Shown here: positions 38,712-49,398 of the stretch, in pieces
How positions within the stretch are numbered: position 1 is the stretch's first letter
Layout of the letters: each line of letters begins with the position of its first letter
Assembly: GCF_947502415.1 (NCBI RefSeq)
Contig: NZ_CANMZV010000006.1
Coordinates: forward strand, 1 to 64,000
Direction of reading: 5' to 3'
From: an uncultured Photobacterium sp.
GTDB lineage: Bacteria > Pseudomonadota > Gammaproteobacteria > Enterobacterales > Vibrionaceae
DNA length: 64,000 nt
Notes under the pieces: model-generated
The model's input: the letters and a program-made list of their open reading frames with translations, nothing else
What the model was told of the DNA's origin: nothing
Database searches by the model: none
Position numbers and translations under genes: made by a program

Positions 38712-39104
38712 TTAGAACTGAATGACACGATCAGCGGTCAGCATGGCTTCAGCCAGCCCCCCTAACCCGGCTTGTTCAAAGCCTGATGCCAGGTTATTGC
38801 CCGGTAGCTGGTTTTGCAGTGCTTCTTGCTCACTAACGATCCCGCGGCGCAGTGCGGCGGCAACGCAAGTTTGTAACTCAACCTGATGTTCACCTGCAAG
38901 TTGTTGCCAACCGGCCACCAAATCAAACTCGTCAGAGGCAGGTGCCGCCAACGCCGAACCATTCTGGACACCATCCTGGTAGAAGAACACACGTGACAGC
39001 TTGTGCCCCTGGCCGATCAAGGCCAGGGCAAACTGATACGCCAACCGGGCTGCCTGAGTGCCGTATGCCGGTCCGTCAATAACCAGCACATAATTCAGAC
39101 TCAT
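38712..39104 (-). CDS. tusD: Sulfurtransferase complex subunit TusD
   Basis: A 130-aa DsrE/TusD-family protein with [20 protein letters not shown] and [20 protein letters not shown]. It carries the sulfur-accepting Cys of the TusBCD complex, probably in [13 protein letters not shown] (about residue 80). It overlaps the upstream regulator gene by four bases. Confidence 0.93.
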   Translation of the reverse strand: MSLNYVLVIDGPAYGTQAARLAYQFALALIGQGHKLSRVFFYQDGVQNGSALAAPASDEFDLVAGWQQLAGEHQVELQTCVAAALRRGIVSEQEALQNQLPGNNLASGFEQAGLGGLAEAMLTADRVIQF

Positions 39105-39823
39105 TTATCGCCGTCCTCAGTCTTACGCTGACGGATATAGAGGTAAACTGTGTGTTTGGAAATATTCAAGCGATCAGCAACACGGTTGATTGCATCTTTA
39201 ATATCAAAAATTCCTTTGTCGAACAGCTCCATCACAATCTGACGGTTTTTAGCATTGTTCGAAACATTTTTGTCAGCATTTATCTCTTCGATAGTACGCT
39301 CAACAGTCTGATCCACCAGCTCATCAACATCACTGGCAAAGTTCACGCTCGATGCCGCCTGCTTGGCTTCGTCAGTTGGCATAAACGACTGCAGGATCTG
39401 CGCAAAAGGGGCATCCAAATTGATATTAATACACAGCAGGCCGATGATACGGTCTTCACCGTTGCGAATAGCAATGGTGATCGACTTCATCAGATCACCA
39501 CCCTTGGCGCGGGTGAAATAAGCACGCGAGAAATTACGCTCGGAACCTTCAATGTCCCGAAGCATACGCAATGCCAGATCCGTGATCGGTGAACCAACCT
39601 TGCGACCAGTATTCTCACCATTGGCGATCTTAATTGCCGAAGTATTCAAATCTGCCAGTGAATGCAGCACGATCTCACAAAATGGGCCGATCAATGCCGC
39701 CAGGCCATCAACCACCGCCTCGTAAGAGCGCAAAATAACGTAATCATGCTCGCTAAATGCACGCGGCTCGATTATGTCACTTTCAACCATCACCTCAGAA
39801 CTATAGTTATCTGTAGATACCAC
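39101..39823 (-). CDS. yheO: YheO-type PAS/helix-turn-helix transcriptional regulator
   Basis: A 240-aa regulator with an N-terminal PAS-like (YheO/PAS_6) domain (residues ~25-140, with [20 protein letters not shown]) and a C-terminal HTH (residues ~185-235, [20 protein letters not shown], then [11 protein letters not shown]). In E. coli yheO is upstream of tusDCB, as here. Its ligand and targets are not known to me. The upstream gap to fkpA (259 bp) holds the fkpA terminator. Confidence 0.9.
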   Translation of the reverse strand: MVSTDNYSSEVMVESDIIEPRAFSEHDYVILRSYEAVVDGLAALIGPFCEIVLHSLADLNTSAIKIANGENTGRKVGSPITDLALRMLRDIEGSERNFSRAYFTRAKGGDLMKSITIAIRNGEDRIIGLLCININLDAPFAQILQSFMPTDEAKQAASSVNFASDVDELVDQTVERTIEEINADKNVSNNAKNRQIVMELFDKGIFDIKDAINRVADRLNISKHTVYLYIRQRKTEDGDK

Positions 39824-40004
39824 TTTTCACATCTTCCTTGCTAAAAGCCATTATATTTAGTTTCACTGCTACCGAAGCTCGTGAAAATAAATAGAACGGA
39901 TAAAATTTAAAATCTTTGTAGTAAGTTTATCAGAATATTGACAGCTGCCTGAAATTTTATATGAACAAGGTCTACTCCCCTTGTTAGCTCAGATCAAACA
40001 AATA

Positions 40005-40031
40005 TAAAAAAACCCGGCATAAGCCGGGTTT
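40005..40031 (-). terminator. fkpA terminator
   Basis: Nine-bp stem AAACCCGGC/GCCGGGTTT (40010-40018 with 40023-40031) around ATAA, followed on the minus strand by TTTTTTATA. It begins about 50 bp after the fkpA stop. Confidence 0.9.
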
Positions 40032-40082
40032 CATTTATATCAAAGACGGTTTAAGGCCGAAATTCGGCACTAGCCCCGAAAC

Positions 40083-40892
40083 TTACTGAGTAGTGTCAGT
40101 TTCTGCAACTTTTGCAGGCTTAACGATATCAAGTAGTTCTACTTCGAATACCAACGTTGAGTTAGCCGGAATGCTTGGGTTCGCCTGAGAACCGTATGCC
40201 AACTCTGGCGGGATAACAAATTTGAACTTAGAACCAACAGGCATTAGCTGAACACCTTCAGTCCAACCAGGAATTACCTGATTCAGCGGGAATGTCGCAG
40301 GCTGATTACGCTTATATGAGCTGTCGAACTCAGTGCCGTCAGTCAGCATACCCTTGTAATGAACCTTAACGGTATCAGTTGCTGCCGGCTTATCACCTTC
40401 GCCCTGAGTTTCCACTTGGTACAGAAGGCCAGACTTGGTCTTCATTACACCTTCTTTTTTCTCGAACTCAGCACGGAACTCTTCGCCGGCCTTAATGTTC
40501 TTCTCTGCTTCAGCTTGTGCTTTTGCCGTAACGATTTCAGATACGCGCTTGTCCAGATCCTTAAGTGTCTGCTGAGTTTCTTCTGGGGTCAGGCGGCTCT
40601 GATCAGCAAAAACATCACGTACACCGGCCAACACATGTTCACGCTCCAGGTTCAGGCCTAGCTCTTTTTGCTGATCAAGGTTCGCAGCCAGGTACTGTGC
40701 CAATGATGCACCGATCGCATAAGCTGCCTTCTCATCTTCAGAAGCAAATGCTGCAGGCACTGCGGCTTCAGACGCCACCTGCTCTACTTTTGCAGGCTCT
40801 GCAGTTTTTGTATCAGCTGCTTTTTCATCTTGGCAGCCTACCGCTAGCAGGATCGTTGCAGCCAAAACAGACATCTTTAGAACAGGTTTCAT
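40083..40892 (-). CDS. fkpA: FKBP-type peptidyl-prolyl isomerase FkpA (predicted lipoprotein)
   Basis: A 269-aa envelope isomerase/chaperone. From ATG 40892 (GGAG upstream) it has a signal sequence ending LLAVGC, which is a plausible lipobox with Cys20. An Ala/Lys/Glu-rich N-terminal dimerisation domain (~50-140) follows, then a C-terminal FKBP domain (~155-255) with VKVHYKGMLTDGTEFDSS, VIPGWTEGVQLMPVGSK and IPPELAYG. E. coli FkpA is soluble in the periplasm; this form looks membrane-anchored. An in-frame extension to 41018 is rejected because it lacks a ribosome site and would bury the signal peptide. Confidence 0.94.
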   Translation of the reverse strand: MKPVLKMSVLAATILLAVGCQDEKAADTKTAEPAKVEQVASEAAVPAAFASEDEKAAYAIGASLAQYLAANLDQQKELGLNLEREHVLAGVRDVFADQSRLTPEETQQTLKDLDKRVSEIVTAKAQAEAEKNIKAGEEFRAEFEKKEGVMKTKSGLLYQVETQGEGDKPAATDTVKVHYKGMLTDGTEFDSSYKRNQPATFPLNQVIPGWTEGVQLMPVGSKFKFVIPPELAYGSQANPSIPANSTLVFEVELLDIVKPAKVAETDTTQ

Positions 40893-41093
40893 GTATTTCT
40901 CCATCATTCGCTGAGGGAATGCCTCATTTTTTATATTCGGCTTTCCACGACTAGTGTGAAAAGCTCGCGATATCAATATACTAATACCAACCGCATTAAA
41001 AAACTGCCAAATACTCACTGTTATTTAGTTAATTGATGCGATTGATGCTTTCTTTGCCTTATACCTAGCAGAACAAACCGGAACCAGACCTTA

Positions 41094-42071
41094 ATGCACA
41101 AAAAAATACAATGGCTTAGCATTATTTTGGCACTGTTCACCCTAACAGGCTGTTTTTTTTCTGATTCAGAAGTCAAACGCTGGGATCTCGCCCCCGAAGG
41201 CGCCACCAGTTTCAGCCTGAGCAGAGACGGCCGCTTTGCTCTATTCTGCTCAACACAACAAGGTATCGTGCTCTGGGATTTACAGCAAAACAAAAGGTTA
41301 GCTGATTTCGGTTCTCAAGATCCATATCACAATACAGTGATCACCAGCAAAATCTCCGACAACAACCGCTATGCCATCACTGCGACGGCACAGAATTTTG
41401 CTGTCTGGGATCTAGCCTGGGGTCAATCAGAAGGACTATGGTCTATCTCGGATGGCATCATCCGCGATGCCGATATAGCAAGTAACGGCCAGCATGTCTT
41501 GCTCGCCCTGTCGAATGGCAAGGCACTGTATGTCGACTTGGGCAGCGGAAGACGGCTAGAGTTCCTTGCCCACAGAGAAAAAGTTAATTCCGTTGCATTA
41601 TCAGCCAACGGGCAATTCGCCCTGTCCGGCGGCAACGATCACTTTGCCTACCTGTGGGATACCAGCAACGGCCAGATCCTCTATCAGTTTGAACACACTT
41701 CCCGGATCAGCCGAGTCGCTCTACAACGCGATGGCAAACTGGCCCTGACTGCCGATGGCGGTAACGATGTTTTTATCTGGGATCTTAACCGTGGCGATAA
41801 ACAAGCCTCACTGGCCGTACGCCTGCGCCAGCAGAACCTGTCCAGCGCCCGTTTCTCTGATGATGGCAGCCGATTGGTAACCGGTACCCCATCCCGACGT
41901 ATCGAGCTCTGGGATAGCTCCAGCGGTGACAACCTAGGCCGCTGGGAGGCCGCAGCCAAACAAGATACTCGACCACCAGCAGCAGTGGTGTATGATGTCG
42001 CCATCAGTCCTGACGGCCATGTCATCTCAGGCAGCTCTGCCGGCATTGCCCAGGCTTGGACTACCGATTAA
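41094..42071 (+). CDS. WD40-repeat lipoprotein
   Basis: A 325-aa predicted lipoprotein. The signal peptide ends TLTGC with Cys20. The rest folds as a beta-propeller: repeated blocks with WDL/WDT/WDS endings ([60 protein letters not shown]) give about six or seven WD repeats. It is divergent from fkpA and 19 bp upstream of slyX, with which it probably forms an operon. Function unknown; a scaffold role in the envelope is only an inference. Confidence 0.85.
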   Translation: MHKKIQWLSIILALFTLTGCFFSDSEVKRWDLAPEGATSFSLSRDGRFALFCSTQQGIVLWDLQQNKRLADFGSQDPYHNTVITSKISDNNRYAITATAQNFAVWDLAWGQSEGLWSISDGIIRDADIASNGQHVLLALSNGKALYVDLGSGRRLEFLAHREKVNSVALSANGQFALSGGNDHFAYLWDTSNGQILYQFEHTSRISRVALQRDGKLALTADGGNDVFIWDLNRGDKQASLAVRLRQQNLSSARFSDDGSRLVTGTPSRRIELWDSSSGDNLGRWEAAAKQDTRPPAAVVYDVAISPDGHVISGSSAGIAQAWTTD

Positions 42072-42090
42072 CACTGGACACATTCGCCTT

Positions 42091-42312
42091 ATGACCGAAA
42101 TTGAAAAATTACAGGCTCAGATTGACGAGCTGGAAATGAAACAGGCTTTTCAGGAGCAGACAATCGAAGATCTGAACCAGGCCCTGACCGCGCAGCAGTT
42201 TCTGATCGACAAAATGCAGGTACAGTTGAAATTTATGGTCGGCAAGGTCAAAGGTATGGAGCCATCCAACCTGGCCAGCGAGTCGGAAGAAACGCCGCCG
42301 CCGCATTATTAA
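42091..42312 (+). CDS. slyX: SlyX family protein
   Basis: A 73-aa coiled-coil protein ([20 protein letters not shown] start; [20 protein letters not shown]) ending in a Pro-rich tail PPPHY. Family function is unknown. The ATG at 42091 gives the family length; longer in-frame versions reach back into the WD40 gene. Followed by a shared terminator with slyD. Confidence 0.93.
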   Translation: MTEIEKLQAQIDELEMKQAFQEQTIEDLNQALTAQQFLIDKMQVQLKFMVGKVKGMEPSNLASESEETPPPHY

Positions 42313-42342
42313 TGCTTTTTGTGCGATGCAGCATAACGATTA

Positions 42343-42374
42343 AAAAAACGGGAAGCCAAAGCTTCCCATTTTTT
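42343..42374. terminator. Bidirectional terminator between slyX and slyD
   Basis: Stem GGGAAGC/GCTTCCC (42350-42356 with 42361-42367) around CAAA, with an A run on the left and ATTTTTTA on the right. It serves the convergent slyX (plus) and slyD (minus) genes. Confidence 0.9.
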
Positions 42375-42398
42375 ATGCTTTATTAAGAAGAATGCTTC

Positions 42399-42974
42399 TT
42401 AGTGAGAACAGCCACAGCCGCCTTTCTCTTCACCACCACAGCAGCCACCTTCTTCAGCGTGGTCGTGACCGTGGTCATCACCACAGCTACCACCACCGCA
42501 GCAACCGCCACCCTGGTGGATGTGACCGTGAGCAACCTCTTCTTCAGTCGCCGCACGTACAGCAACAACTTCCGCGTTGAAAGTCAGAGTTTGGCCAGCA
42601 AGCATGTGGTTACCATCAACAACAACATGGTCGCCGTCAACTTCAGTCACTTCTACAGGGATTGGGCCCTGATCAGTATCAGCAAGGAAACGCATGCCTA
42701 CAGTGATTTCATCAACGCCCTGGAATACATCTGCAGGAACACGCTGAACCATCTCGGCAATGTGCTCGCCGTATGCTTCTTCAGGAGCAACAATCACTTC
42801 AAATTTGTCGCCAGCTTCACGACCTTCAAGTGCTTTCTCCAGACCAACAATCAGGTTGTTGTGACCGTGAAGGTAATCAAGAGGCGCTTCAGCTGTTGAC
42901 TGATCAACAACTACGCCGTCTTCCGTTTTAACCTGGTAGGCAAGGCTTACTACGATGTCTTTAGCGACTTTCAT
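42399..42974 (-). CDS. slyD: FKBP-type isomerase SlyD with metal-binding tail
   Basis: A 191-aa cytoplasmic isomerase/chaperone. The FKBP domain has the IF insertion (EAYGEHIAEMVQRVPADVFQ; DGDHVVVDGNHMLAGQTLTF). The C-terminal ~45 residues are a His/Cys/Gly-rich metal-binding tail (GGGCCGGGSCGDDHGHDHAE and GGCGCSH), as in E. coli SlyD, which supplies nickel to hydrogenase. ATG 42974 follows a good ribosome site; upstream in-frame sequence is rejected. Confidence 0.95.
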   Translation of the reverse strand: MKVAKDIVVSLAYQVKTEDGVVVDQSTAEAPLDYLHGHNNLIVGLEKALEGREAGDKFEVIVAPEEAYGEHIAEMVQRVPADVFQGVDEITVGMRFLADTDQGPIPVEVTEVDGDHVVVDGNHMLAGQTLTFNAEVVAVRAATEEEVAHGHIHQGGGCCGGGSCGDDHGHDHAEEGGCCGGEEKGGCGCSH

Positions 42975-43107
42975 GTTTACTCCGATATTGAGATAGTACC
43001 GTTTCAGCGAGATATTGGCGTAATGCACTACCCCGGTGAAACGGTACCTTGTTTTAATCTTCCTGCATAATAACGGATAACGGCACCCAGATGCCAATAT
43101 CTGCTCG

Positions 43108-43317
43108 TTATTCTGGCTTGAAGATGCCAATCACTTGATCTTTGGTATGCTGCGCAAGCTGTTTACTATCCTCCACCGACTTAGGAGCCAGGCGGTCGGT
43201 ATAGTCACAGGCCACGCACTCGACCATTTCGATCTCATTTTCCTTCCACCAGCGCAAAGTATCCTGATTATTGCATTCTGGACACACTGCGCTGGCAATA
43301 AATCGTTTTTTTTCCAT
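43108..43317 (-). CDS. yheV: YheV family zinc-ribbon protein
   Basis: A 69-aa protein with two CxxC pairs (AVCPECNNQ and VECVACDYTD) forming a predicted zinc ribbon. Function unknown. It lies between slyD and kefB, as in E. coli, and starts 45 bp after kefB ends. Confidence 0.88.
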   Translation of the reverse strand: MEKKRFIASAVCPECNNQDTLRWWKENEIEMVECVACDYTDRLAPKSVEDSKQLAQHTKDQVIGIFKPE

Positions 43318-43361
43318 CAGGCTCTGTCCTTCTTCTGCAGGGAAAGACTATTTCCCCATGG

Positions 43362-45164
43362 TTAATCCCAACCATTATGCCGGTCACGTTCACCACGCAT
43401 CTCGCGGTCAAAAATCTCTTCCAGCTCCTTGCGTGCTTCTTTGGCCCGGGACGCCAGATGAACATCTTCAGAATGCTGCGGTAATAGGTCCCGCAAGGCC
43501 GTAGTATCAAGCTTACGGAAATATGCCTCGGCCCGCTTGGCTTTATACGGGTGCATACCCAGAGATATGAGGGACTTGCGTCCTAAATCAAGTGCCGAGG
43601 AAAAAGTTTCCCGGGAGAAGTCTTCCACACCATGGCTAAGTAATTGATGCGCCTCTACCCGGCTACGCGCCCGCGCCAGAATTTTCAGTTTAGGGAAATA
43701 TTGCTGGCACAAGGTAACGACTTCCATCACTTCGTCAGGTTCATCGGTACAGATAATGATAGCCTCGGCTTTATCCGCTCCGGCTGCCCGCATCATATCC
43801 AGCTGGGTCGCATCGCCATAAAAAACCTTGTAGCCGAATTTACGCAAAAACTGGATCTGACTCGGATCCCGTTCAAGCACCGTAACCCGGATTTTATTAG
43901 CAAACAGCAACCGGCCAACCACTTGGCCGAAGCGACCAAACCCAGCAATAATCACCCGAGGCTCCCGGTTTATAACATCCGATTCAAGCTCCTGTTCTTC
44001 TTCTCGGAAGGTACGGGCATACCATTTTTCCTGTAACTTTAGTAACAAAGGCGTCGTCACCATCGAGAGACTGACAACCACCAGTAAAAACGCCGACAAT
44101 TCACCGCCCAGTAGTCCCTCGCCCATTGCGGCAGTAAAGAGTACAAACGCAAACTCGCCCCCTTGACTGAGGATCGCTGCCATCTGACTACGGGACTTAG
44201 AACGAATGCCGAACAACCTTGCCAGGCCATACAACAACAGCCCCTTAACGGAAATTAACGCCATGACTGCCAGCAATATTTGTAACGGGTAATCCAGTAG
44301 CAGGCCAAGATTGACCGCCATTCCGACCGAAATAAAAAACAGCCCAAGCAGTAATCCCTTAAACGGCTCGATGGCAATTTCCAACTCATGACGATATTCG
44401 CTCTCAGCCAAGAGCACCCCGGCAAGGAAAGTTCCCAAGGCCATTGATAGTCCCAATGACTGCATCCCCAAGGCGATACCAATTACCAGCAGCAAAGCCG
44501 CCACATTGAACAGCTCCCTCACTCCGCTCATCACAACCCAGCGGAACAATGGCCGCAGCAGGAAATGCCCTCCGACCAGCAAAGCGAGGATCCCCCCAAT
44601 CATCCAGGCAAAATCAACCCAGCTCCCGCCACCACCACCCGCCAATACCGGCAAGATCGCCAACATAGGGATCACGGCAATATCCTGAAACAGCAGCACC
44701 GCAAATCCTGACTGGCCTGTCTCACTGCCATCGAGGTTCTGCTCCTCTATCACCCGCAATGCGATCGCTGTCGATGACAGAGCAAGCCCCATCCCAACAA
44801 CGAGGGCATCACGCCAGGTAATAGACGGCAGCAGCGAACTGCACGCCATCACAATCACTGTAATCACCAGGCTGGTTACCACAACCTGGCTGCCACCAAG
44901 CCCCAAAATAGGTCCCCGCATCTGCCACAGCTTTTTGGGGTTCAGCTCAAGGCCAATTAAAAACAGCAGCAGCACCACCCCAAATTCAGAAAAATGAAGA
45001 ATCGCATCAACATCGGAGATCAATCTCAGCCCCCATGGGCCAATCACAATACCCGCCAAGAGGTAGCCCAATACCGAACCCAATCCAAGCCGCTGAGCGA
45101 TGGGCACCGCCACAACCGCTGCCGCCAAGAACACTACGCTAATTGAGAGGACATCACTGGCCAT
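43362..45164 (-). CDS. kefB: Glutathione-regulated potassium-efflux system protein KefB
   Basis: A 600-aa K+/H+ antiporter. Residues ~1-380 are a CPA2 antiporter domain with about 12 membrane segments ([32 protein letters not shown]). From about residue 400 it has a cytoplasmic RCK/TrkA-N domain ([18 protein letters not shown]) that binds glutathione adducts in E. coli KefB/C. The start ATG 45164 has AAGGAGG upstream and overlaps kefG by 11 bp, so efflux channel and ancillary protein are coupled. Confidence 0.95.
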   Translation of the reverse strand: MASDVLSISVVFLAAAVVAVPIAQRLGLGSVLGYLLAGIVIGPWGLRLISDVDAILHFSEFGVVLLLFLIGLELNPKKLWQMRGPILGLGGSQVVVTSLVITVIVMACSSLLPSITWRDALVVGMGLALSSTAIALRVIEEQNLDGSETGQSGFAVLLFQDIAVIPMLAILPVLAGGGGGSWVDFAWMIGGILALLVGGHFLLRPLFRWVVMSGVRELFNVAALLLVIGIALGMQSLGLSMALGTFLAGVLLAESEYRHELEIAIEPFKGLLLGLFFISVGMAVNLGLLLDYPLQILLAVMALISVKGLLLYGLARLFGIRSKSRSQMAAILSQGGEFAFVLFTAAMGEGLLGGELSAFLLVVVSLSMVTTPLLLKLQEKWYARTFREEEQELESDVINREPRVIIAGFGRFGQVVGRLLFANKIRVTVLERDPSQIQFLRKFGYKVFYGDATQLDMMRAAGADKAEAIIICTDEPDEVMEVVTLCQQYFPKLKILARARSRVEAHQLLSHGVEDFSRETFSSALDLGRKSLISLGMHPYKAKRAEAYFRKLDTTALRDLLPQHSEDVHLASRAKEARKELEEIFDREMRGERDRHNGWD

Positions 45165-45738
45165 AATCTGCCTCCTTACCTTCACCATCTTTACCCTCGG
45201 TAAACGGTGCCTGCAACCACTCACGGTAAAAACGGACATGGGCTGCCAGCTCATGCGCAGGTATACGCCGAGCCCAGTGCAACACCAATGGTTCAAGCCA
45301 CTCCATCTGGCATAGTGCCGCCGATAACTCGAAAGGCTTGAGAATATCGGCGAGACTGCAACGGTTATAACCGTCCGGGGTATATGCCTCAGCCGCACCA
45401 CCGGTGGTGATCACTGAGCGCCAATACTTACCCTTGGTTTCAATCCCGTCTCCATGGGCAAACCCTTTGCTAAGCACCACATCCATCCACTCCTTGAGCA
45501 GAGCCGGGCAGGAATACATATAGAGGGGGTGTTGGAAAACAATGATGTCATGCTGACGGAGCAGCTCGCGCTCATGGTTAACATCAATAAAAAAATCAGG
45601 ATAGGCAGCATAGAGATCATGCACCGTCACATGCTCAAGTGTCTCTATACCTTTTAGCATCGCGCAATTCGCCACCGATTCTTCGGGATCCGGATGGGCA
45701 TAAATTACCAATACTTTTAGCTGTCCTTGTGTGGTCAT
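45154..45738 (-). CDS. kefG: Ancillary protein KefG
   Basis: A 194-aa flavodoxin-like NAD(P)H-oxidoreductase family protein ([53 protein letters not shown]). In E. coli KefG is required for full KefB activity during electrophile stress. ATG 45738 is chosen; the in-frame extension upstream has no family similarity I recognise. Confidence 0.93.
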   Translation of the reverse strand: MTTQGQLKVLVIYAHPDPEESVANCAMLKGIETLEHVTVHDLYAAYPDFFIDVNHERELLRQHDIIVFQHPLYMYSCPALLKEWMDVVLSKGFAHGDGIETKGKYWRSVITTGGAAEAYTPDGYNRCSLADILKPFELSAALCQMEWLEPLVLHWARRIPAHELAAHVRFYREWLQAPFTEGKDGEGKEADYGQ

Positions 45739-45977
45739 AATTTCCCTTACAACACCCCTCAGGCTCTCCTTCGCAGGACAGCGTGTATCATCACTCCAGT
45801 GCACATCATACATAAATGTGATAACAACGGATCGTCTCTGGTAAAAATTCACCGCCGCTATGATTAAATCTAGCCATGGAATGATAGCCTGGTTAGCAGT
45901 CAGAGACTGTTTGGTATAGACTGCCGCTCATTTCGTGTACTTTATTTTGCGGAGCGGGGCTGCCCCCGACACTGTCG

Positions 45978-47897
45978 ATGATTACCTTTTCGGACATTCA
46001 ACTACTACGAGGCGGTAAAGTCCTTCTCGATAACGCCACAGCAACCATCCATCCCGGAGACAAAGTCGGCTTGGTCGGCAAGAACGGCTGCGGCAAATCT
46101 ACCCTGTTTGCCATGCTCAAAAGCGAGCTAAGCGTCGATGCTGGTAACTGTCAGTTTCCAGCCAACTGGGAACTGGCTTGGGTAGCCCAGGAAACCCCGG
46201 CTCTAGAGCGCAGTGCGATTGAATACGTCATCGATGGTGACCGAGAATACCGCCAACTGGAGCGTGACCTTTCCGCAGCCGAAGAAGCGAACAACGGCAA
46301 CAAAGTTGCCGAACTCCACGGCAAACTGGAGACCATCGGTGGCTACAGCATCCGTGCCCGCGCAGCCGAGCTGCTAGACGGCCTGGGCTTTTCCCAGGAA
46401 CAGATGCAGTGGAACCTGACACAGTTCTCCGGTGGCTGGCGGATGCGACTCAACCTGGCCCAGGCCTTATTGTGCCGTTCTGACCTGTTGCTGCTCGACG
46501 AACCGACCAACCACCTGGATCTCGACGCTGTGATGTGGCTCGAAAAGTGGCTGCAAAACTACCGGGGAACACTGGTGTTGATCTCCCACGACCGGGACTT
46601 CCTCGATCCGGTGGTGAACCGCATCATCCATATCGAAAACCAGACCCTGAACAGCTATACCGGCAACTATTCATCGTTTGAAAACCAACGAGCAGAAAAA
46701 ATGGTATTGCAACAGGCTATGTACCAGAAGCAGCAGAAACAGATGTCGCATATGCAGTCATACATCGACCGCTTCCGCTACAAAGCCAGCAAAGCCCGCC
46801 AGGCACAGAGCCGAATCAAAGCCCTCGAACGAATGGAAAAAGTGCTACCGGCGCAGTTCGATAACCCGTTCAGCTTTGAGTTCCGTGAACCAAGTGCCCT
46901 GCCTAACCCTATCCTGATGATGGATCAGGTCGCAGCCGGTTACGACGATAATCTGATTCTGGAAAAAATCCGCCTGAATCTGGTACCGGGCAGCCGCATT
47001 GGCCTGCTGGGCCGAAACGGAGCCGGTAAATCAACCCTGATCAAACTGCTTTCCGGAGAGCTGCCTGCCAAGGCTGGCGATCTGGCCTACTCTCAGGGCG
47101 TAAAAATCGGCTACTTTGCCCAGCACCAGCTGGAAACCCTGTACATGGATGACACACCGGTACAGCACATGGCCCGTATTGCTCCGCAGGCAACCGAGCA
47201 ACAACTTCGCGATTACCTCGGCAGCTTCGGTTTTATCGGCGACAAAGCACTGGAAAAAGTCGGCCCATTCTCCGGCGGCGAAAAAGCACGTCTGGTACTG
47301 GCACTTATCGTCTGGCAGCGCCCTAACCTGTTGCTGCTCGATGAACCAACCAACCACCTCGACCTCGACATGCGTCAGGCACTGACTTTGGCCCTGCAGT
47401 CTTACGATGGTGCCATGGTGATTGTCAGCCACGACCGTTACCTGCTGCGTGCTACCACCGATGACCTTTACCTGGTCCACGACCGCAAAGTAGAACCGTT
47501 CAACGGTGATCTGAACGACTACCACAAATGGCTGACCGAACAGCAACGCAACGAACGCCGGGAGCAGCAGGCAGAAAAACCGGAAACCAACAAGGACAAC
47601 AGCGCCGCATCTCGTAAAGAGCAAAAACGCCTGGAAGCCGAGTTCCGCAAACAAACCGCCCCGCTGCGCAAGCAGATCGACAAGCTGGATAAAAAGATGG
47701 AAAAGCTCGGTGCCGAAGTTGCCGATGCCGAAACCCAACTGGCCGATCCGTCGATCTACGAAGCAGAAAGCAAGGCTCGCCTCAATGAGCAGCTTAAACG
47801 CCAAGGCGATGCAAAATCGGCGCTTGAAGATATCGAAATGGAATGGATGGAATTGCAAGAACAACTTGAGGCCATGGAAGCCGAGTTCCATGTCTGA
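45978..47897 (+). CDS. yheS: ABC-F family ATPase YheS
   Basis: A 639-aa ribosome-associated ABC-F protein without membrane segments. Two ATPase domains: Walker A GKNGCGKST and GRNGAGKST, signatures FSGGWRMRLN and FSGGEKARL, Walker B LLLLDEPTNHLDLDA and LLLLDEPTNHLDLDM. A P-site-interaction linker (YQKQQKQMSHMQSYIDRFRY) lies between them and a coiled-coil C-terminal extension follows. It is divergent from kefG. In E. coli YheS is linked to relief of ribosome stalling. Confidence 0.94.
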   Translation: MITFSDIQLLRGGKVLLDNATATIHPGDKVGLVGKNGCGKSTLFAMLKSELSVDAGNCQFPANWELAWVAQETPALERSAIEYVIDGDREYRQLERDLSAAEEANNGNKVAELHGKLETIGGYSIRARAAELLDGLGFSQEQMQWNLTQFSGGWRMRLNLAQALLCRSDLLLLDEPTNHLDLDAVMWLEKWLQNYRGTLVLISHDRDFLDPVVNRIIHIENQTLNSYTGNYSSFENQRAEKMVLQQAMYQKQQKQMSHMQSYIDRFRYKASKARQAQSRIKALERMEKVLPAQFDNPFSFEFREPSALPNPILMMDQVAAGYDDNLILEKIRLNLVPGSRIGLLGRNGAGKSTLIKLLSGELPAKAGDLAYSQGVKIGYFAQHQLETLYMDDTPVQHMARIAPQATEQQLRDYLGSFGFIGDKALEKVGPFSGGEKARLVLALIVWQRPNLLLLDEPTNHLDLDMRQALTLALQSYDGAMVIVSHDRYLLRATTDDLYLVHDRKVEPFNGDLNDYHKWLTEQQRNERREQQAEKPETNKDNSAASRKEQKRLEAEFRKQTAPLRKQIDKLDKKMEKLGAEVADAETQLADPSIYEAESKARLNEQLKRQGDAKSALEDIEMEWMELQEQLEAMEAEFHV

Positions 47898-47989
47898 TGG
47901 AGTGATCTTTGAACCATGCCAGTTCTGGCAATTCAGCCTGGGCGATTATGCCCAGGCTGGTATCGAGCCTAAAAAAGGAAACTCAGCCG

Positions 47990-48961
47990 ATGATACCCTT
48001 TGAGCCTGCCCGCGGGCTGCGTAATGCCCACCTGCAAACCCTGCTGCCTCGTTTTCTCCGCCGCTCACCGCTTTTTACACCGATAGAACAACGGCTAGAT
48101 ACACCAGACGGTGATTTCCTCGATTTGGCCTGGACCGCCCCCGCCGAGGAATATCCGCCCAATCAACCAATAATGATCTTATTCCATGGCCTGGAAGGCA
48201 GTTTTCGCAGTCCCTATGCCAACGGACTCCTTAATGCAGCCAAGCAACAAGGCTGGCTCGGCGTGATGATGCATTTTCGCGGTTGCAGCGGGGAAATCAA
48301 CCGCCTGGCCCACGGCTACCACTCCGGCGAAACCTCGGATGCAACCTTCTTCCTGACTTGGCTGCGCCAGCAATTCCCCCAGAATCCGTTTTGGGCCGTC
48401 GGCGTCTCGCTCGGTGGCAATATGCTGGTGAACTACCTGGCAGAAAATCCGTCAAAATCCGAAATTGAAGCAGCACAGGTCATTTCACCACCACTCAGCC
48501 TCTCCTCTTGCTCGGAACGGATCCAACAAGGTTTCTCCCGGGTCTACCAGCAATACCTGCTCAGTTCAATGAAGAAAAACCTCAGCCAAAAAATTGCAAT
48601 CCTGCCGGATAAAATGCCGCTGACGGCCAGTGAGGTTGAGCAAATCCGAACACTGTGGCAGTTTGACGAGCAAGTCACTGCGCCGCTGCATGGCTTCAAA
48701 GATGCTGCTGACTACTACCTGCGCTGCAGCGGGATCAGCAAGCTACAACAAATCACAACTCCACTGCGGATCATTCACGCCGCAGACGATCCCTTTATGA
48801 CCAATGCAGTGATCCCAACCGAGCCTCTTCCCGGCAATATCGACTACCACCTCACACCCAACGGCGGCCATGTCGGCTTTGTCTCTGGAACATGGCGCAA
48901 CCCGGAGTTCTGGCTGGAAAAAACAGTACCGGAGTGGTTTGATAAAATCGCCTGCTCCTAA
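47990..48961 (+). CDS. yheT: Alpha/beta hydrolase of the YheT family
   Basis: A 323-aa hydrolase with the AB-hydrolase fold: RGLRNAHLQTLLPRFLRR start, oxyanion region FHGLEGSFRSPYANGL, HFRGCSGEINR, nucleophile elbow GVSLGGNML, acid AADDPFMT and final His in TPNGGHVGFVSGT. Substrate unknown. ATG 47990 with AAGGA upstream is chosen; a longer version from 47909 lacks a good ribosome site. It lies between yheS and yheU, as in E. coli. Confidence 0.9.
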   Translation: MIPFEPARGLRNAHLQTLLPRFLRRSPLFTPIEQRLDTPDGDFLDLAWTAPAEEYPPNQPIMILFHGLEGSFRSPYANGLLNAAKQQGWLGVMMHFRGCSGEINRLAHGYHSGETSDATFFLTWLRQQFPQNPFWAVGVSLGGNMLVNYLAENPSKSEIEAAQVISPPLSLSSCSERIQQGFSRVYQQYLLSSMKKNLSQKIAILPDKMPLTASEVEQIRTLWQFDEQVTAPLHGFKDAADYYLRCSGISKLQQITTPLRIIHAADDPFMTNAVIPTEPLPGNIDYHLTPNGGHVGFVSGTWRNPEFWLEKTVPEWFDKIACS

Positions 48962-49049
48962 TTTCGAGGATAATACCCATAATCACGCTCTACAATTAAT
49001 GAAACTGCCAATATAATCCTTCCACCACCCGTAATTTTAGAAACCCACA

Positions 49050-49268
49050 ATGATTATTCCCTGGCAGGAAATCGATCCGGATACCCTGAATAACCTGATT
49101 GAACATTTCGTACTGCGCGAAGGCACCGATTATGGTGAAAACGAGCTGAACATGTCACAAAAAGTCGAGCATGTTCGCCAGCAACTGGCAGCAGGAGAGG
49201 CCGTGATTGTTTTCTCCGAACTGCATGAATCAGTTGATATCAAGCTGCGCCGCGAATTAGGAAGCTAA
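49050..49268 (+). CDS. yheU: YheU family protein
   Basis: A 72-aa small acidic protein ([20 protein letters not shown] start; [33 protein letters not shown]). Family function unknown. Occupies the conserved place between yheT and prkB. Confidence 0.92.
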   Translation: MIIPWQEIDPDTLNNLIEHFVLREGTDYGENELNMSQKVEHVRQQLAAGEAVIVFSELHESVDIKLRRELGS

Positions 49269-49398
49269 TCCCTCCGGCAACCCGGCAGCCATATCTGTCT
49301 GCGGTATCATTTTTACCTTTCGGCTCCGGGTTCTGCTTGACCTTACCTTACCAGCCTGTTAATAACTCTTGTTGTAAATGTTAACGACAGGGTTTGTC

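Noticed and set aside
40893-41018. Upstream in-frame extension of fkpA by 42 codons
   Set aside because: It would place the signal peptide internally, and the GGAG ribosome site belongs to ATG 40892.
42402-42899. Plus-strand frame of 165 codons opposite slyD
   Set aside because: Its Thr/Val-rich sequence is the antisense of the His/Cys/Gly tail and FKBP domain of slyD.
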